Shown here: positions 19,936 to 29,034 of the stretch, in pieces
Position numbering within the stretch: the stretch's first letter is position 1
How the letters are laid out: each line of letters opens with the position of its first letter
Source: Amblyomma americanum
Lineage: Eukaryota; Arthropoda; Arachnida; Ixodida; Ixodidae
Direction: 5' to 3'
Length of the DNA: 64,000 nucleotides
Assembly: GCF_052857255.1 (NCBI RefSeq)
Contig: NC_135497.1
Location: forward strand, 346,968,799 to 347,032,798
Notes under the pieces: model-generated
Databases searched by the model: none
What the model was told of the DNA's origin: nothing
The model's input: only the letters and a program-made list of their open reading frames with translations
Position numbers and translations under genes: made by a program

Positions 19936-21282
19936 TCAGTTTTCCCGGCGCAGGCTGGAGGACTGCCGGACGTAGGACTGGCGAACTGGTGAAGAAAACC
20001 GTCGAGGCGACGGTGACCTGGACTGACGTTGGGCAGTGGGTACAGATGGGACGTTGGCCGCTAGGTACTGATCGATCTCGCGGGGTCGTTCACCATAGCG
20101 CGGCAGGGGTGCGTCGGGCGAAAAGCCGCGCAGGCCAATCCGGCGGTACGGACAGTGACGACGGATGTGGCCTGCTTCGCCGCAATGGAAGCACAGGGGC
20201 CTGTTGTTCGGCGTTCGCCACATGTTTGCCTTCGTGACGGGTGGGCGGTCGTCTGGCAGCGCTGTCGTATGCGGGAATCGGTGGGACGGCGCGGTAGGGG
20301 CAGGAGAGTAGAACGTTGGCGGTGGTGGCGCAGGACTTCTCAATGTCTCGCTGTATGTCATCACATAGGGTGCTGGCGGTGGCGGCGGTGGAGTGGGCTG
20401 CACCGTGCGGCGTATCTCATCACGGACAGCCTCCGAGATGGCGGTGACACTAGGAGGCTGCTCCACAGAGCGAAGCTTCTGCAGCTCTTCGCGAACGATG
20501 CTCCTGATGAGCTCTCGGAGGGAGGTGTTCTCATCCCCGGGCCTCGGCATGTGGCACTCCACAGCAGTGATGTTTGAGGAACCGCCGTAGTGCGCAAACC
20601 GCTGCTGCAGGGCGCGCTCCATGCCGGCCGCCTCCTTTGCAAAATCGGCGACTGTAGCCGGAGGATCGCGCACGAGCCCAGCGAACAATTGCTCCTTGAC
20701 GCCCCGCATCAAATGGCGCACCTTCTTGGCTTCCGACATCGAAGGATCAGCGCGGTTGAAAAGCCGGGTCATGTCCTCCACGAACATCGCCACGCTCTCG
20801 TTTGGCTGCTGCGCTCTCGATTGCAGGGCCAATTCAGCACGCTCCCTCCGCTCGTTGCTGCTGAACGTATCCAGCAACTGGCGCCGGAAGTCTTGCCAGG
20901 TGTGGATGGCGGACTCGTGGTTTTCGAACCACGTCTTGGCGGCGTCCTGGAGGGCAAAGTAGACGTTCCGAAGCTTGCGGTCCTCGTCCCACAGATTAAA
21001 TTCAGAGACCCTGTCATACCCGTTCAACCAGTCCTCCACATCTTCAAACTTGTCACCATGAAACGGCGCGGGCGTACGAGGCGAATGAAGAAGCAGCGGT
21101 GGCGAACTCACAGTTTGCTGGAAGGTCTGGCTGGCCACCGTAGAGGTCATCTTGCGGGACGGCGCGGCGAGGGGATTGTACTCGGGAGCTAAGCCTTTCA
21201 AGCGGCGGCTTGACTTGTGGACAGGTGTCGTGTCCAGGGGGTGTGGCTGAGCGCTGGAGGTTCCTGGGACCTCTTCGTACAT
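19936..21282 (-). CDS. gag: gypsy Gag polyprotein, intact
   Basis: 448 residues, starting 12 bases beyond the PBS. Residues 73-135 carry the Gag motif set (PFHGDKFEDVEDWLNGYDRV, then FALQDAAKTWFENHE). Residues 145-230 form the helical capsid C-terminal part. Residues 295-330 are Pro-rich. A CCHC nucleocapsid knuckle C-x2-C-x4-H-x4-C lies at 364-377 (CFHCGEAGHIRRHC). An Arg/Ser-rich tail ends at TGA 19936. Gag forms the particle and packages RNA in the cytoplasm. The frame is fully open, in contrast to pol. Confidence 0.9.
   Translation of the reverse strand: MYEEVPGTSSAQPHPLDTTPVHKSSRRLKGLAPEYNPLAAPSRKMTSTVASQTFQQTVSSPPLLLHSPRTPAPFHGDKFEDVEDWLNGYDRVSEFNLWDEDRKLRNVYFALQDAAKTWFENHESAIHTWQDFRRQLLDTFSSNERRERAELALQSRAQQPNESVAMFVEDMTRLFNRADPSMSEAKKVRHLMRGVKEQLFAGLVRDPPATVADFAKEAAGMERALQQRFAHYGGSSNITAVECHMPRPGDENTSLRELIRSIVREELQKLRSVEQPPSVTAISEAVRDEIRRTVQPTPPPPPPAPYVMTYSETLRSPAPPPPTFYSPAPTAPSHRFPHTTALPDDRPPVTKANMWRTPNNRPLCFHCGEAGHIRRHCPYRRIGLRGFSPDAPLPRYGERPREIDQYLAANVPSVPTAQRQSRSPSPRRFSSPVRQSYVRQSSSLRREN
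19939..19945 (-). promoter_or_regulatory. Candidate -1 ribosomal frameshift site at the gag stop
   Basis: The last gag codons are GAA AAC TGA. The heptamer G GAA AAC, read in the gag frame, would allow A-site re-pairing AAC to AAA, although the P-site slip is not canonical. The pol frame is -1 relative to gag and is open upstream of its first ATG (19861) well into gag, so an overlap exists. A downstream pseudoknot was not tested. Confidence 0.45.
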
Positions 21283-21290
21283 AGATCGTA

Positions 21291-21306
21291 CCCAGCACCT
21301 CCACCA
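21291..21306 (-). other. Primer-binding site of gypsy element
   Basis: Minus strand TGGTGGAGGTGCTGGG, four bases after the LTR end. The complement ends ACCTCCACCA, consistent with a tRNA acceptor end plus CCA. tRNA identity not determined. Confidence 0.65.
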
Positions 21307-21310
21307 ATAA

Positions 21311-21492
21311 TGTCACGGACGCCGGTAGGACGTTGAATCCCTGTCAGAACAGTACCTGGCGAGCACACTGCGCAGAGCGTTGCCGGCAGGGCCTAGCACC
21401 GAGCAGAAGAGGACGAAGTCCGGCGCGCGACAAAGGTCGAAGACAGACCGCACGGGGGAGCCGGTAGCGTGATGGCTAAACTAAGTGCGGCA
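21311..21492 (-). repeat. 5' LTR of gypsy element
   Basis: 182 bp. On the minus strand it begins TGCCGCACTTAG and ends GTCCGTGACA. It is followed by target duplication ATAT outside and by PBS inside. It differs from the 3' LTR at five sites, all in the first 75 bp in plus-strand order. Confidence 0.95.
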
Positions 21493-22205
21493 ATATTCAA
21501 AGAGCACAAATAGCGAGAAGCTCATCACTGGCGTTTCCTATTTGCTTTGAGAGTCATCTCTATGGTTTCACCCGGTTGGTTGCTTCGTTGCTGGGCTACT
21601 ACCCTCAATTTGTACCTCTTATTAAGTTTATTTACGATAACTGCCACCCTCTCGTTAATGTTGCAGAATTTCTGTATGTTGTGAGCTGCATCTTAGGCTT
21701 ATTGACCACAAATCCAACATTGAGCTCTCCTGTGTCCGCCAAACTATGATAGCATAAGTCCCCTTCATTTAACACTACATATATGCTTCACCCGTCCTCC
21801 AAACCTCAGTAAATCCGATGATACAGTTAAAGCTCCATATACCGAAAGCCTATCTTTCGAAGTTCCCAATCTAACGAACAAATTTTGAATCCCCGGCAAG
21901 TTGCCATGGCATTAAATTTTCTAAATAACCAGAAATTGCGAAACAAACGACGACTATACTCGATTTAACGAAGTTTCTCACGGAATAAATCAGTAAGAAA
22001 AAGTGATTTACCGTTTATTTTGCCCACGATTTCTAGAAGCTTGTTGCCAGCGTGCAAACAATAACATGTAAGCGCCCAAGTTTGGGCCCTGCTTCTGTTT
22101 TGTCGGGGCAGCAAGCTGCGCTTCTGCACAGAACAAAGGACTCGGCAGTGAGTGGCTCTTCAGGCCTTGGCTTCGAATCCGGTGGCGCAGATGGCGCTTT
22201 CATGC
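21493..22205 (-). mobile_element. RTE-type LINE fragment with the same 380-bp module as 2448-3652
   Basis: The minus strand from 21800 reads LNEGDLCYHSLADTGELNVGFVVNKP, matching the RTE endonuclease segment at 2900, then loses frame by 21600. The sequence 22205-21810 is collinear with 2448-2830 (gcgccatct-gcgc, gattcgaagccaaggc, gtttgcaagctggcaacaagct, ttgttcgttagattgggaac). The gypsy element stands next to its truncated end. Confidence 0.7.
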
Positions 22206-22428
22206 ACTAGTGATTCGGGGCGCTTTCGCGGACTTTTCATACACGCAGGCGCGGGTTGGCGGCAGATACGATGCTGCGGCTGCTTTTGGATTACGCAAAA
22301 TTACCATTTTTAATATAGAAGGCGAAAAATGCCTTCCTCAATTCCAAGAATTTCTTGATTTAACAAAACAATTTGTGTCCTAAATAAAATTTTATTAATT
22401 CGTGTTTTCAAAGTACCCCACTGAACAC
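22206..22428. other. No gene seen
   Basis: AT-rich linker between the RTE fragment and the duplicated segment. Confidence 0.4.
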
Positions 22429-23053
22429 TAATTTAGAGGTAGATATGGAAAGCACAGTATACAAATGACAACTTTCTAGTTCACCAGAAGCAGCTGCAGC
22501 AATTCAGCCGCTTTTGGCATTTCTTGCTACAAGATGAAATTCAAATGTGAAATGCCAACCATTCACGCCACATATTCTCCATCGCGGCGGAGTTGAACAG
22601 AAAGTTCGTTGTTCACGATGTGAATAGACGATAGCTGCATGATGCCGATACCAAACACCTGCTAGACAATAAGGCGGCAACCAAACACATGCGTAACGAA
22701 AGAAAAAATTCCGCAGGAATCAAGCCATATATATTTTATGTGCTTTCGTTAAGGCCGCCACGTATTTAGACCCTATAAATGGGATTGGCATGACCGATCA
22801 ACTTAACGATATTCTCGACTGGAAAGCATTAACCACGGGTCGGGGCTTCAACACATTACTACACTGTAACATACGCGTAAGTGCACAAGAGCCCGCCTAA
22901 CTGCCGATAGTCACCTTTCGACGCACTACGTACGGAGAACACGCAGCGAATACCGATCGCTATTTCGCTGCTTCAGAAAGCTGCCGCATAACGCCGCCAC
23001 CATCGCTGGAATTACCGAGCCTTCTCTATGATAGAGCTGGATGTCTCTGCAAG

Positions 23054-24145
23054 ATGTGGACGGTGCGGCGGAACGGTGTTCCGGAACATGTTACGCACTA
23101 GGCTACCTGCATCAACGGCAAGGTCTACTCGTTGAACAGTTGCCTCGCTCGAAGAAACTTCGTCGACGTGTTCATCTTCTACCCCACTTCGCACCGATGG
23201 GATATGGTGCGGACGCAGCTTCCCGACGGCGAGCAGTTTAAAATTAACCGCAACACAGTGCAAGCGTACGGCCAATGCGCGTTTTTTTGGGGCACCCCAC
23301 AGAGCTGGCAATTTCCCAGCGTCATTTATCGCTTCGACACACACACCATGACATGCAGCCGTCTGGAGGTGTCCCGTGAGGCGCCGACAACGATTGACGA
23401 CAGCACAGCTTGCGTGGTTGGTCACCGCAGGTATGTCTTCAGTGTCGTGGGTAATTCGCACAATATGCGGTTCCTTGACTTGGATACCCTGAAGTGGCAT
23501 CGTGTCCTTACCAGCCGAGAGGCTCCTGTTCGGCGTGCTTTCCACACTGCGTCTACCATCGGAACGCGAATGTACATGTTTGACGGCAGCCCAGAAGAGC
23601 CTTCCTTCGCCCTTTACTATTTTGAAACGGCCACCTCTTCCTGGGTGCGCCCACCCAGCGAGGACATTGAGCTTTGTCGGCGAGGACGTTCAGCTTTCGA
23701 GTACATTCTCGGAGGGCACAGCGATTTGCTGCAGACCTTCTTAGCAGATATGCACAAGTACAACCCCGAGACATCGTGTTGGACCGAAGTGAAACCATTT
23801 GGCTCAGGCCCATCTTCCAGATACTGGCATGGCTGCTCAGTGATGTATGAAAGAGTGTTTATCTTCGGCGGACTTGGCCCGGCACCCAAACTGTATGAAT
23901 GGTAGATTGCTGAGGAGCAAAGGGCTCTGAGTGATCTCAACGTGCTGCACTTGGCACCGACACTGCAGAACCTGTGCTTCCTTGCAGTAATTTATGCACA
24001 GCTGGATCTACCCGAATCATCATTCTTCATTAGGGAAAGGGTCAACGCAATCACTTCTCACTCACCCATCGTAGTCGATGGTAGGTGCTGCTTCTCAAGC
24101 AAACGAAATTTCTTCGGCGTAGACACCTTGCTGCTACGGTGGTAA
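23054..24145 (+). pseudogene. Kelch-repeat protein resembling KLHDC3, copy B with two in-frame TAG codons
   Basis: One frame of 364 codons, close to the KLHDC3 length, begins MWTVRRNGVPEHVTH. TAG follows at codon 16 (23099-23101) where copy A has Lys. The frame is then open to a second TAG at 23903-23905 and open again to TAA at 24143. Kelch blades are visible: VFIFYPTSHRWDMV, GQCAFFWGTPQSWQF, RYVFSVVGNSHNMRF-LD, YMFDGSPEE, SAFEYILGGHSDLLQTFLAD and VFIFGGLGPAPK, then the C-terminal LAPTLQNLCFLAVIYAQLDL. No intron signals interrupt it. A 4-bp duplication near the end (ctcactca) extends the tail relative to copy A. The two stops make it a pseudogene unless re-initiation or assembly error applies. 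Confidence 0.8.
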
Positions 24146-24175
24146 TACAACTTTGGCCCCGCTACATGACACAGC

Positions 24176-24181
24176 AATAAA
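24176..24181 (+). terminator. Poly(A) signal downstream of kelch copy B
   Basis: AATAAA 31 bp after the terminal TAA. A corresponding aataaac lies on the minus strand downstream of copy A near 7180, so the signal predates the duplication. Confidence 0.55.
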
Positions 24182-24507
24182 CTCTTCTTTTATAAGCAAA
24201 GATCGCCTTCTTTCGTGGTCGATTTTCGCGCAACCAACAGAGAAAGTCACTTGTCTTCCTTTTACATTCAGGCCGCCTTGAGGCGCCACTTTTTCTTAAA
24301 GAATAACGACAACAAATTTTCCGAAGGAAGAATTATTCACCGGTAATAATTCAACTCCAACCTTGTGATTTCATCTAACGAATTGCATTAACATCACTTT
24401 GGCGTGAAGATCGTGATTCTAGGTCACAGTTTAGCATTTACTGGTCATCCTTTTCAAGTCAGACCGAAACAATCTAGCATATATGCGTTATCTTCAAAAA
24501 GCCGAAC

Positions 24508-24749
24508 CCGCTGCCGCGGTGGCTCAGTGGTTAAGGCACTCGGCTGCTGAACCGAACGATGAAAGTTCAGTCCCGTCCGCGCCTGTCGAATTTCCATGGA
24601 AGCTATGTTCTGGAGGCCCGTGTACTGTGCGGTGTCATTGCACGTTAAAGAACGCCAAGTGGTCGGAATTATCCAAAACCCTCCACCACGGCGCTCCTCA
24701 TAGCGTGAGTAGCGGTGGGACGTTAAACGTCTCTTAAGCCTTAAACCTA
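24508..24749 (+). mobile_element. tRNA-derived SINE (Ruka-like) with target-site duplication
   Basis: Starts ccgctgccgcggtggctcag with a perfect A-box TGGCTCAGTGG, then the tick SINE body (gtgcggtgtcattgcacgtt, aagtggtcggaattatcc, ctccaccacgg) and a short 3' end. It is flanked by ttcaaaaagccgaac (24493-24507) and ttcagaaagccgaac (24750-24764), one mismatch in 15. Copy A of the duplication has a single uninterrupted site here (around 6805-6815). Confidence 0.9.
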
Positions 24750-25290
24750 TTCAGAAAGCCGAACAGTTTTTGCTTGTTTCCGCATGTCTATCCTCAGGTT
24801 TACGCTCATTTAAACGGTCACTGATTCTATATCCTGCTATTTATTGTTCATATTCCTGACCAACATTCTGACTACAATCCGGAAGCACCTGACCGGTATC
24901 TATGTCTTCATCCTGAGCGAACAGACTTCATCAAAACTTGCCTGACATATGGTATAAGGTGCAGATCGTATGGGACGCGATCGGCGGCATGCTGGCCAGT
25001 ATTTGAAGCTTCCCGACCACTCATTTATATTCTTGTTACAGCGCTGCAGAGCACCGCGCACATTAGTCACATTCTCAGCGAGAAATCCCACAATGGCTAT
25101 AAAAGTTGGCTCTGCACCTGACGATAATGGGATCTGATATCATAGAAGACATATGAGCGTATTTGAGTTGAATTACTTGTCACTACGGGAACGTAAACAG
25201 AATTTTTGTGTTTCTTTGGTTGTGCGAACCACTTCGTCAATATTACTTCTGTTTATGCTCACTTTCCCCAAGTTCGGTGCTTCGACATTT

Positions 25291-25658
25291 TTTATCATTT
25301 TATGTAAAAAGCACCATAAATAAGAACGAAGACATCCACTCTCTTTATAATCACTTCCGGCAACATTTTGCACTCATCAGGAGAGCCTGAAACCTATTTA
25401 TATTTATTAGGAGCTGCGAATTGTTGTCCAATTGTGCGAATACTTGCAGTAAACGTTTTACTTCCAAAAATATTTACCCTGGAAAACGAAGAAGAGAGAC
25501 AGTTATTACGTCATTTCCTTTCCACAAAAACCACTGATTTTAAAACTTCGAAAAGCACCTACTGCTTCATTGAACACGTGAGCGTAGCCTTCTCTTTGAA
25601 GTTCCACGCCTTAGCTCTCTCAGGCAAATTATCACAATATCAAGCTTGAAATAAATAT
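25291..25658. other. No gene seen
   Basis: AT-rich sequence beyond the end of the duplicated segment. Short open frames without motifs. Confidence 0.4.
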
Positions 25659-25925
25659 TATCCTCACGTCGCTGTGGCCCATCGCTGAACCGCCGCACCA
25701 CGGAGACAGGGGAGGGGGAGGGTGAGGACCCCCTGGGATCTGTGAAAGCGAAGTAGCGAATGAAGTTCTGCATATATGGGAATTAACCCCTTACGCAATG
25801 AACCAACTTGCCCAACAACGCATCCTGCTAAACGCGTCATACGCTTAAGGCGGAGCTTAAGTGTCCACTCGATCTCTTTTTTTTTTAACGCAGCTGCGTT
25901 AAAGGTCCCGTTTGGCCTAAAACCC
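25659..25925 (-). mobile_element. Second copy of the dispersed repeat at 9358-9837
   Basis: Shares cccatcgct-aaccg-gcaccac, gaattaacccc-ttacgc, ttaagtgtcc and the terminal palindrome ttaacgcagctgcgttaa with 9610-9837. Same orientation as the first copy. Confidence 0.6.
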
Positions 25926-25989
25926 GGCGTGAGCTTTCTGGTGACTAGAAAATCCTTACTGGTCGACACGGTAGTGAGGTAGAAAGGCA

Positions 25990-26095
25990 GCTTGCCGAAA
26001 TTCGAAAAAAAGAACGTGTGGTAAAGCGGAATCTAAACCGCTGTCCTTTGAGTCGGGATCCGGGCATGCTGTCTCTACACCACTGCGGAACATGC
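25990..26095 (-). mobile_element. tRNA-like SINE head, fragment
   Basis: The minus strand has GTGGTGTAGAGACAGCATGCC and a degenerate B box GCGGTTTAGATTCCGC in tRNA-like spacing. No cloverleaf with intact acceptor stem is evident, so it is not called a tRNA gene. Confidence 0.45.
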
Positions 26096-26100
26096 GTTCA

Positions 26101-27335
26101 TTAGGATAAATAGGATGGATGGATAATAAGACTGAACCCTTTAAATCGGGTGGTGGTTCAAGCCAGCCATGACTGGTGAAATTTTACTCTTTTCTTGATT
26201 ATAGCCACCACTCAAATAACTTTCGCTTGGTTACTTCTACCCGCTTAAAATCTACCTTTCCTTCACTGTCCTTAAACCCCAATGCCTTGGGTAAGTCAGC
26301 CCCGCTGCTTTCCTCTGTAGGATGAAGCCATTTACAAAAAGGTATCAAGTGTTCAGCCGTTTCCTCCTCCTCTCCGCACGCAACGCACAACGTGTCTATC
26401 TCGTGGTACCTGACTCTATATGTCTTAGTCCGCAAAACTCCCGTCCTGGCCTTAAACAAAAAAGAGCTCCCCTACAATTATATTATATATTTTTTTGGTA
26501 ATTTCCTGCTTAAAGATTTTGTATGTTACCAGTGCCGATTTCATCAACATTCTTTTTTCCACAGAGCTCTCTCTGTTTCTTTCACCTTTTTATTAACCAA
26601 TAATTGTTGATTCCCCCCCCCCCCCTTACTTCTGTCGAGATATATGCTTGTCAATTTTCTGGTTCGCTATCTCCATTTCGTGTCAACAGTCCTTGTGTAC
26701 AGGTATCTGATAACTTTCCTAGCCCCCTGCTTTTCCCCCAGTTTTTTCAATCGCTACTCAAGTACTATCTTACTGCTAGCTTCTCTGCTTTCGAACGACG
26801 CCCATCGCATATCACCCTGCACCCTCTGATTTGGTGTATTGTGATGTGCTCCCTAAGCATGCCTCCCCACGCCGCGTTGTTTGATTTCGAATCTTGCTTG
26901 AACATCTGGTCTCATGCACAGGACCGCATTGCCGAAAGTCATACTAGGAACCATCACCCCTTTCCAGATCCCTCTTACCACTTCATGCCTATTGTAATTC
27001 CAGAGTGCCCCATTTTTTATGACAGCTGCATTCCTACTAGCATGATTCATTACAAATATTCAATGCTCTGTCAGATACTGAGCACCGTTATTTATCCACA
27101 CCACAAGATACTTGTACTCATTCACTAATGCTAGCGTGAACTCCTGTAATCTATGCTCGCTGTCCTCATCATTAAATATCATGATTGCAGATTTGTCCTT
27201 ACTAAACTTGAAACCTAATCTATCTCCCACTGTACCACAAATATCTTTACAAGTTCTGCAAATCTTCCTTGTCAGCCATTATCACTATATCATCCATGCA
27301 CATTAGTCCCGGTAATAACTGTTCAATCCATCCAC
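26101..27335 (-). pseudogene. LINE ORF2 fragment: RT core motif to C-terminal knuckle
   Basis: Minus strand in order: LMCMDDIVIMADKEDLQ near 27290 (RT catalytic motif with MDD), broken pieces to about 27090, NAAVIKNGALWNYNRHEVVR (27050-26990), VMVPSMTFGNAVLC, then frameshifts. The final open piece (26459-26199) holds CVACGEEEETAEHLIPFC, a C-x2-C-x8-H-x4-C knuckle. The end matches 1736-2447. The 3' end carries GGATGGATGGAT, the short form of the tail that is expanded at 1213-1735. Endonuclease absent; several frameshifts. Confidence 0.8.
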
Positions 27336-27534
27336 ATGCCTTCTCGGGATTTCGCTGAAGATTTATTGCTATCTCGTGAGTAGAATTTCAAAAGCGAAGC
27401 CTTAGCCGCCTTACGGCTTGCATTTCTCAGTTTTTGCCAAAAGTTGGTTTCGTATTGTTGAGCACCAACTTTGATCATGAACTGCGCTAGACTTCTGAGA
27501 CGAATGGCCCACAAGACAGTAAATATAAACATCC

Positions 27535-28050
27535 CACAGAGGTCTTTCTGGTTGGGAAACGGATTAAATTGAAGTTAGAAAGAACGGCAACGAAAATGAA
27601 AAACCAAAAAACACGACGTTTCGGAACCTACTCGGTTCCTTCATCAGGTGTGAATGCGGGCGAGTTGCATCTTGCCTTTTTAAGTTTTCGGTTAGCCGGT
27701 CGGCGGGTCACTGTACGTCGACTATGGATGAAAGGGGGGGGGGAGGTAGAGTTTCTACGGTGCGGTTAACATTGCTGCACCTCTGCTGTATATGCCATGA
27801 CTTAAAGAAGAGCCTTCTGCGCGGACGCGGCTCTGTGTCCAGAAGAGTGGTTCCATCGAAGTCAATCTTGGGATCACATGCCTCGCAGTGTTTCGCCATC
27901 GCCTCCGTTCCCTGTTCATTTGTTTGACATCTGCTTTGTGCTGCTTGGTTCTTTTGGCGAAGTTCTTGGCTTTGCCCATGTATGACGCCGATCACTTCGA
28001 GCAGCGGATTCTTGTATACCACGGCTTTGTTCGGAGGTAACCACACTCCG
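27535..28050 (-). mobile_element. Penelope-like element 3' part (GIY-YIG-type end and tail)
   Basis: The minus strand reads VVYKNPLLEVIGVIHGQSQE, a decayed GIY-YIG start, then in shifted frames NFAKRTKQHKADVKQMN, AKHCEACDPKIDFDGTTLL, RRRLFFKSWHIQQRCSNVNR and TLPP. That order is the endonuclease end of Penelope-like retroelements. At least two frameshifts. The tail beyond the stop contains the hammerhead core (27611-27651). A second, more decayed tail is at 31545-31620. Confidence 0.75.
27611..27651 (-). ncRNA. Hammerhead ribozyme (type I, minimal stem III)
   Basis: Minus strand: CUGAUGA (27647-27641), a 6-bp stem II GGAACC / GGUUCC closed by loop GAGUA, then GAAA (27622-27619), then ACGU and the cleavage triplet GUC (27617-27615). 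Stem I can form four pairs, ACAC (27651-27648) with GUGU (27614-27611). Stem III would be the self-complementary ACGU, the short form known from dimeric hammerheads of Penelope-like elements. All conserved core bases are present, so cleavage after 27615 is plausible. Activity is not shown by sequence alone. Confidence 0.75.
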
Positions 28051-28677
28051 CACGATTTTATATAGCGAACGGCGCGTCACGCGATTTCTACCAGTTGCGA
28101 GAGTGCCGCCGGCTCCGCATACGCAGCTGCGGCGAGGCGCAACGAGTCAGGTGGCATGACGTCAGAGCCAAGCCTCTACCCTTCCCGGTTTGAAGGTGAA
28201 ATTTCACAGCCATATCACCTTGAGATTTCTAAGTGAGGAGTAGAGCTTCCGCTATAAAACAATGTCTTGCGGGAAACAGAAACAAAGCAATGATGGAACA
28301 TCCGTATCGTGGTGCGGAATCGAGCAGCATTAACTTTTTTAGACAAAGTGATCCATTAGTTAACCCTTAGTGATGTTATAGATGAACAAGTAATAATGCA
28401 TTGTATTAGTCAATGTGCTGCGTACCGCCAGCACCTCATTTATTTAACATATTTGGTCCGTTAAGCAGCAGCGACCTGCTGAAGCAAGTTGTGCGATGAC
28501 GTTGCATTTCGCACTTTTTGGAACCTTGCGTGTGCCATGCATTATTTCGCTATGCTAGACCTGATAGATCACTTAAAATGTTTCGTACTTACCTTTCCAG
28601 TATTGTAGCTGGTAAAGTAAACGGTATTTGTGAAGTTGTTCGATAATTTTATTCCGCGCGAAAGAACTGTTCTTTAG
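28051..28677. other. No gene seen
   Basis: GC-rich to AT-rich transition. One TGACGTCA site near 28160. Nothing else that I can assign. Confidence 0.4.
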
Positions 28678-29034
28678 ATGAGTGGAGGAGAGGCACACTG
28701 TAACGTTCATGGCCAGTCAGAAAATCCTACTTTTCACGAGATATACAAACAGAAATTATCTGTGCACATATTTTCTGAAATATCGAGCAACTACCGTAGA
28801 TTTGCTGGCCATTATTTGAATAGAAACACTGGTCACAATATGCATACGTCTTTCACTGTTGTAGACAAACCACGGACAATATATGCTAAAGAGACACTTC
28901 ATCAGGAAATCATGGAATTGTGTAATAAATATCCAGACATCCCCAAGGTTGCTAGAACATGTGGAAATCTGCGAACCTTTAACCGCAAAACACAAGCTTT
29001 TTTTTACTTTAAACAGTATGCAGATGGTGACTAA
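28678..29034 (+). CDS. Uncharacterised open frame, 118 codons
   Basis: Starts MSGGEAHCNVHGQSENPTF and ends FKQYADGD. I do not recognise a domain. Composition is ordinary for a soluble protein, with no signal peptide or membrane segment. The plus frame is uninterrupted from ATG to TAA, but no homologue, promoter or splice context supports it. It could be an exon, a retrocopy fragment or chance. Confidence 0.25.
   Translation: MSGGEAHCNVHGQSENPTFHEIYKQKLSVHIFSEISSNYRRFAGHYLNRNTGHNMHTSFTVVDKPRTIYAKETLHQEIMELCNKYPDIPKVARTCGNLRTFNRKTQAFFYFKQYADGD

Larger units (their letters stand above)
15939..21492 (-). mobile_element. Near-complete Ty3/gypsy LTR retrotransposon
   Basis: Total 5554 bp with 182-bp LTRs (TG...CA), a 4-bp target-site duplication ATAT (15935-15938 and 21493-21496), PBS, gag, pol in the -1 frame relative to gag, and a polypurine tract. 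The LTRs differ at five positions (about 97.3 percent identical), so the insertion is fairly recent. Domain order PR-RT-RNaseH-IN is that of Ty3/gypsy. I saw no env. One frameshift near 16985 breaks pol in the integrase, so this copy is not autonomous as read. Confidence 0.95.
22429..25290 (+). repeat. Segmental duplication, copy B
   Basis: Collinear with the reverse complement of 6290-8643, including sequence upstream of the kelch gene (about 600 bp) and about 1100 bp downstream. It carries an extra SINE (24508-24749). Because non-coding flanks on both sides are shared, the copies arose by DNA duplication rather than by two independent retropositions of an mRNA. Confidence 0.85.

Noticed and set aside
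19431..20237. 268-codon plus-strand frame and other plus-strand frames in the gypsy element
   Set aside because: They are antisense shadows of gag and pol, which have clear motifs on the minus strand.
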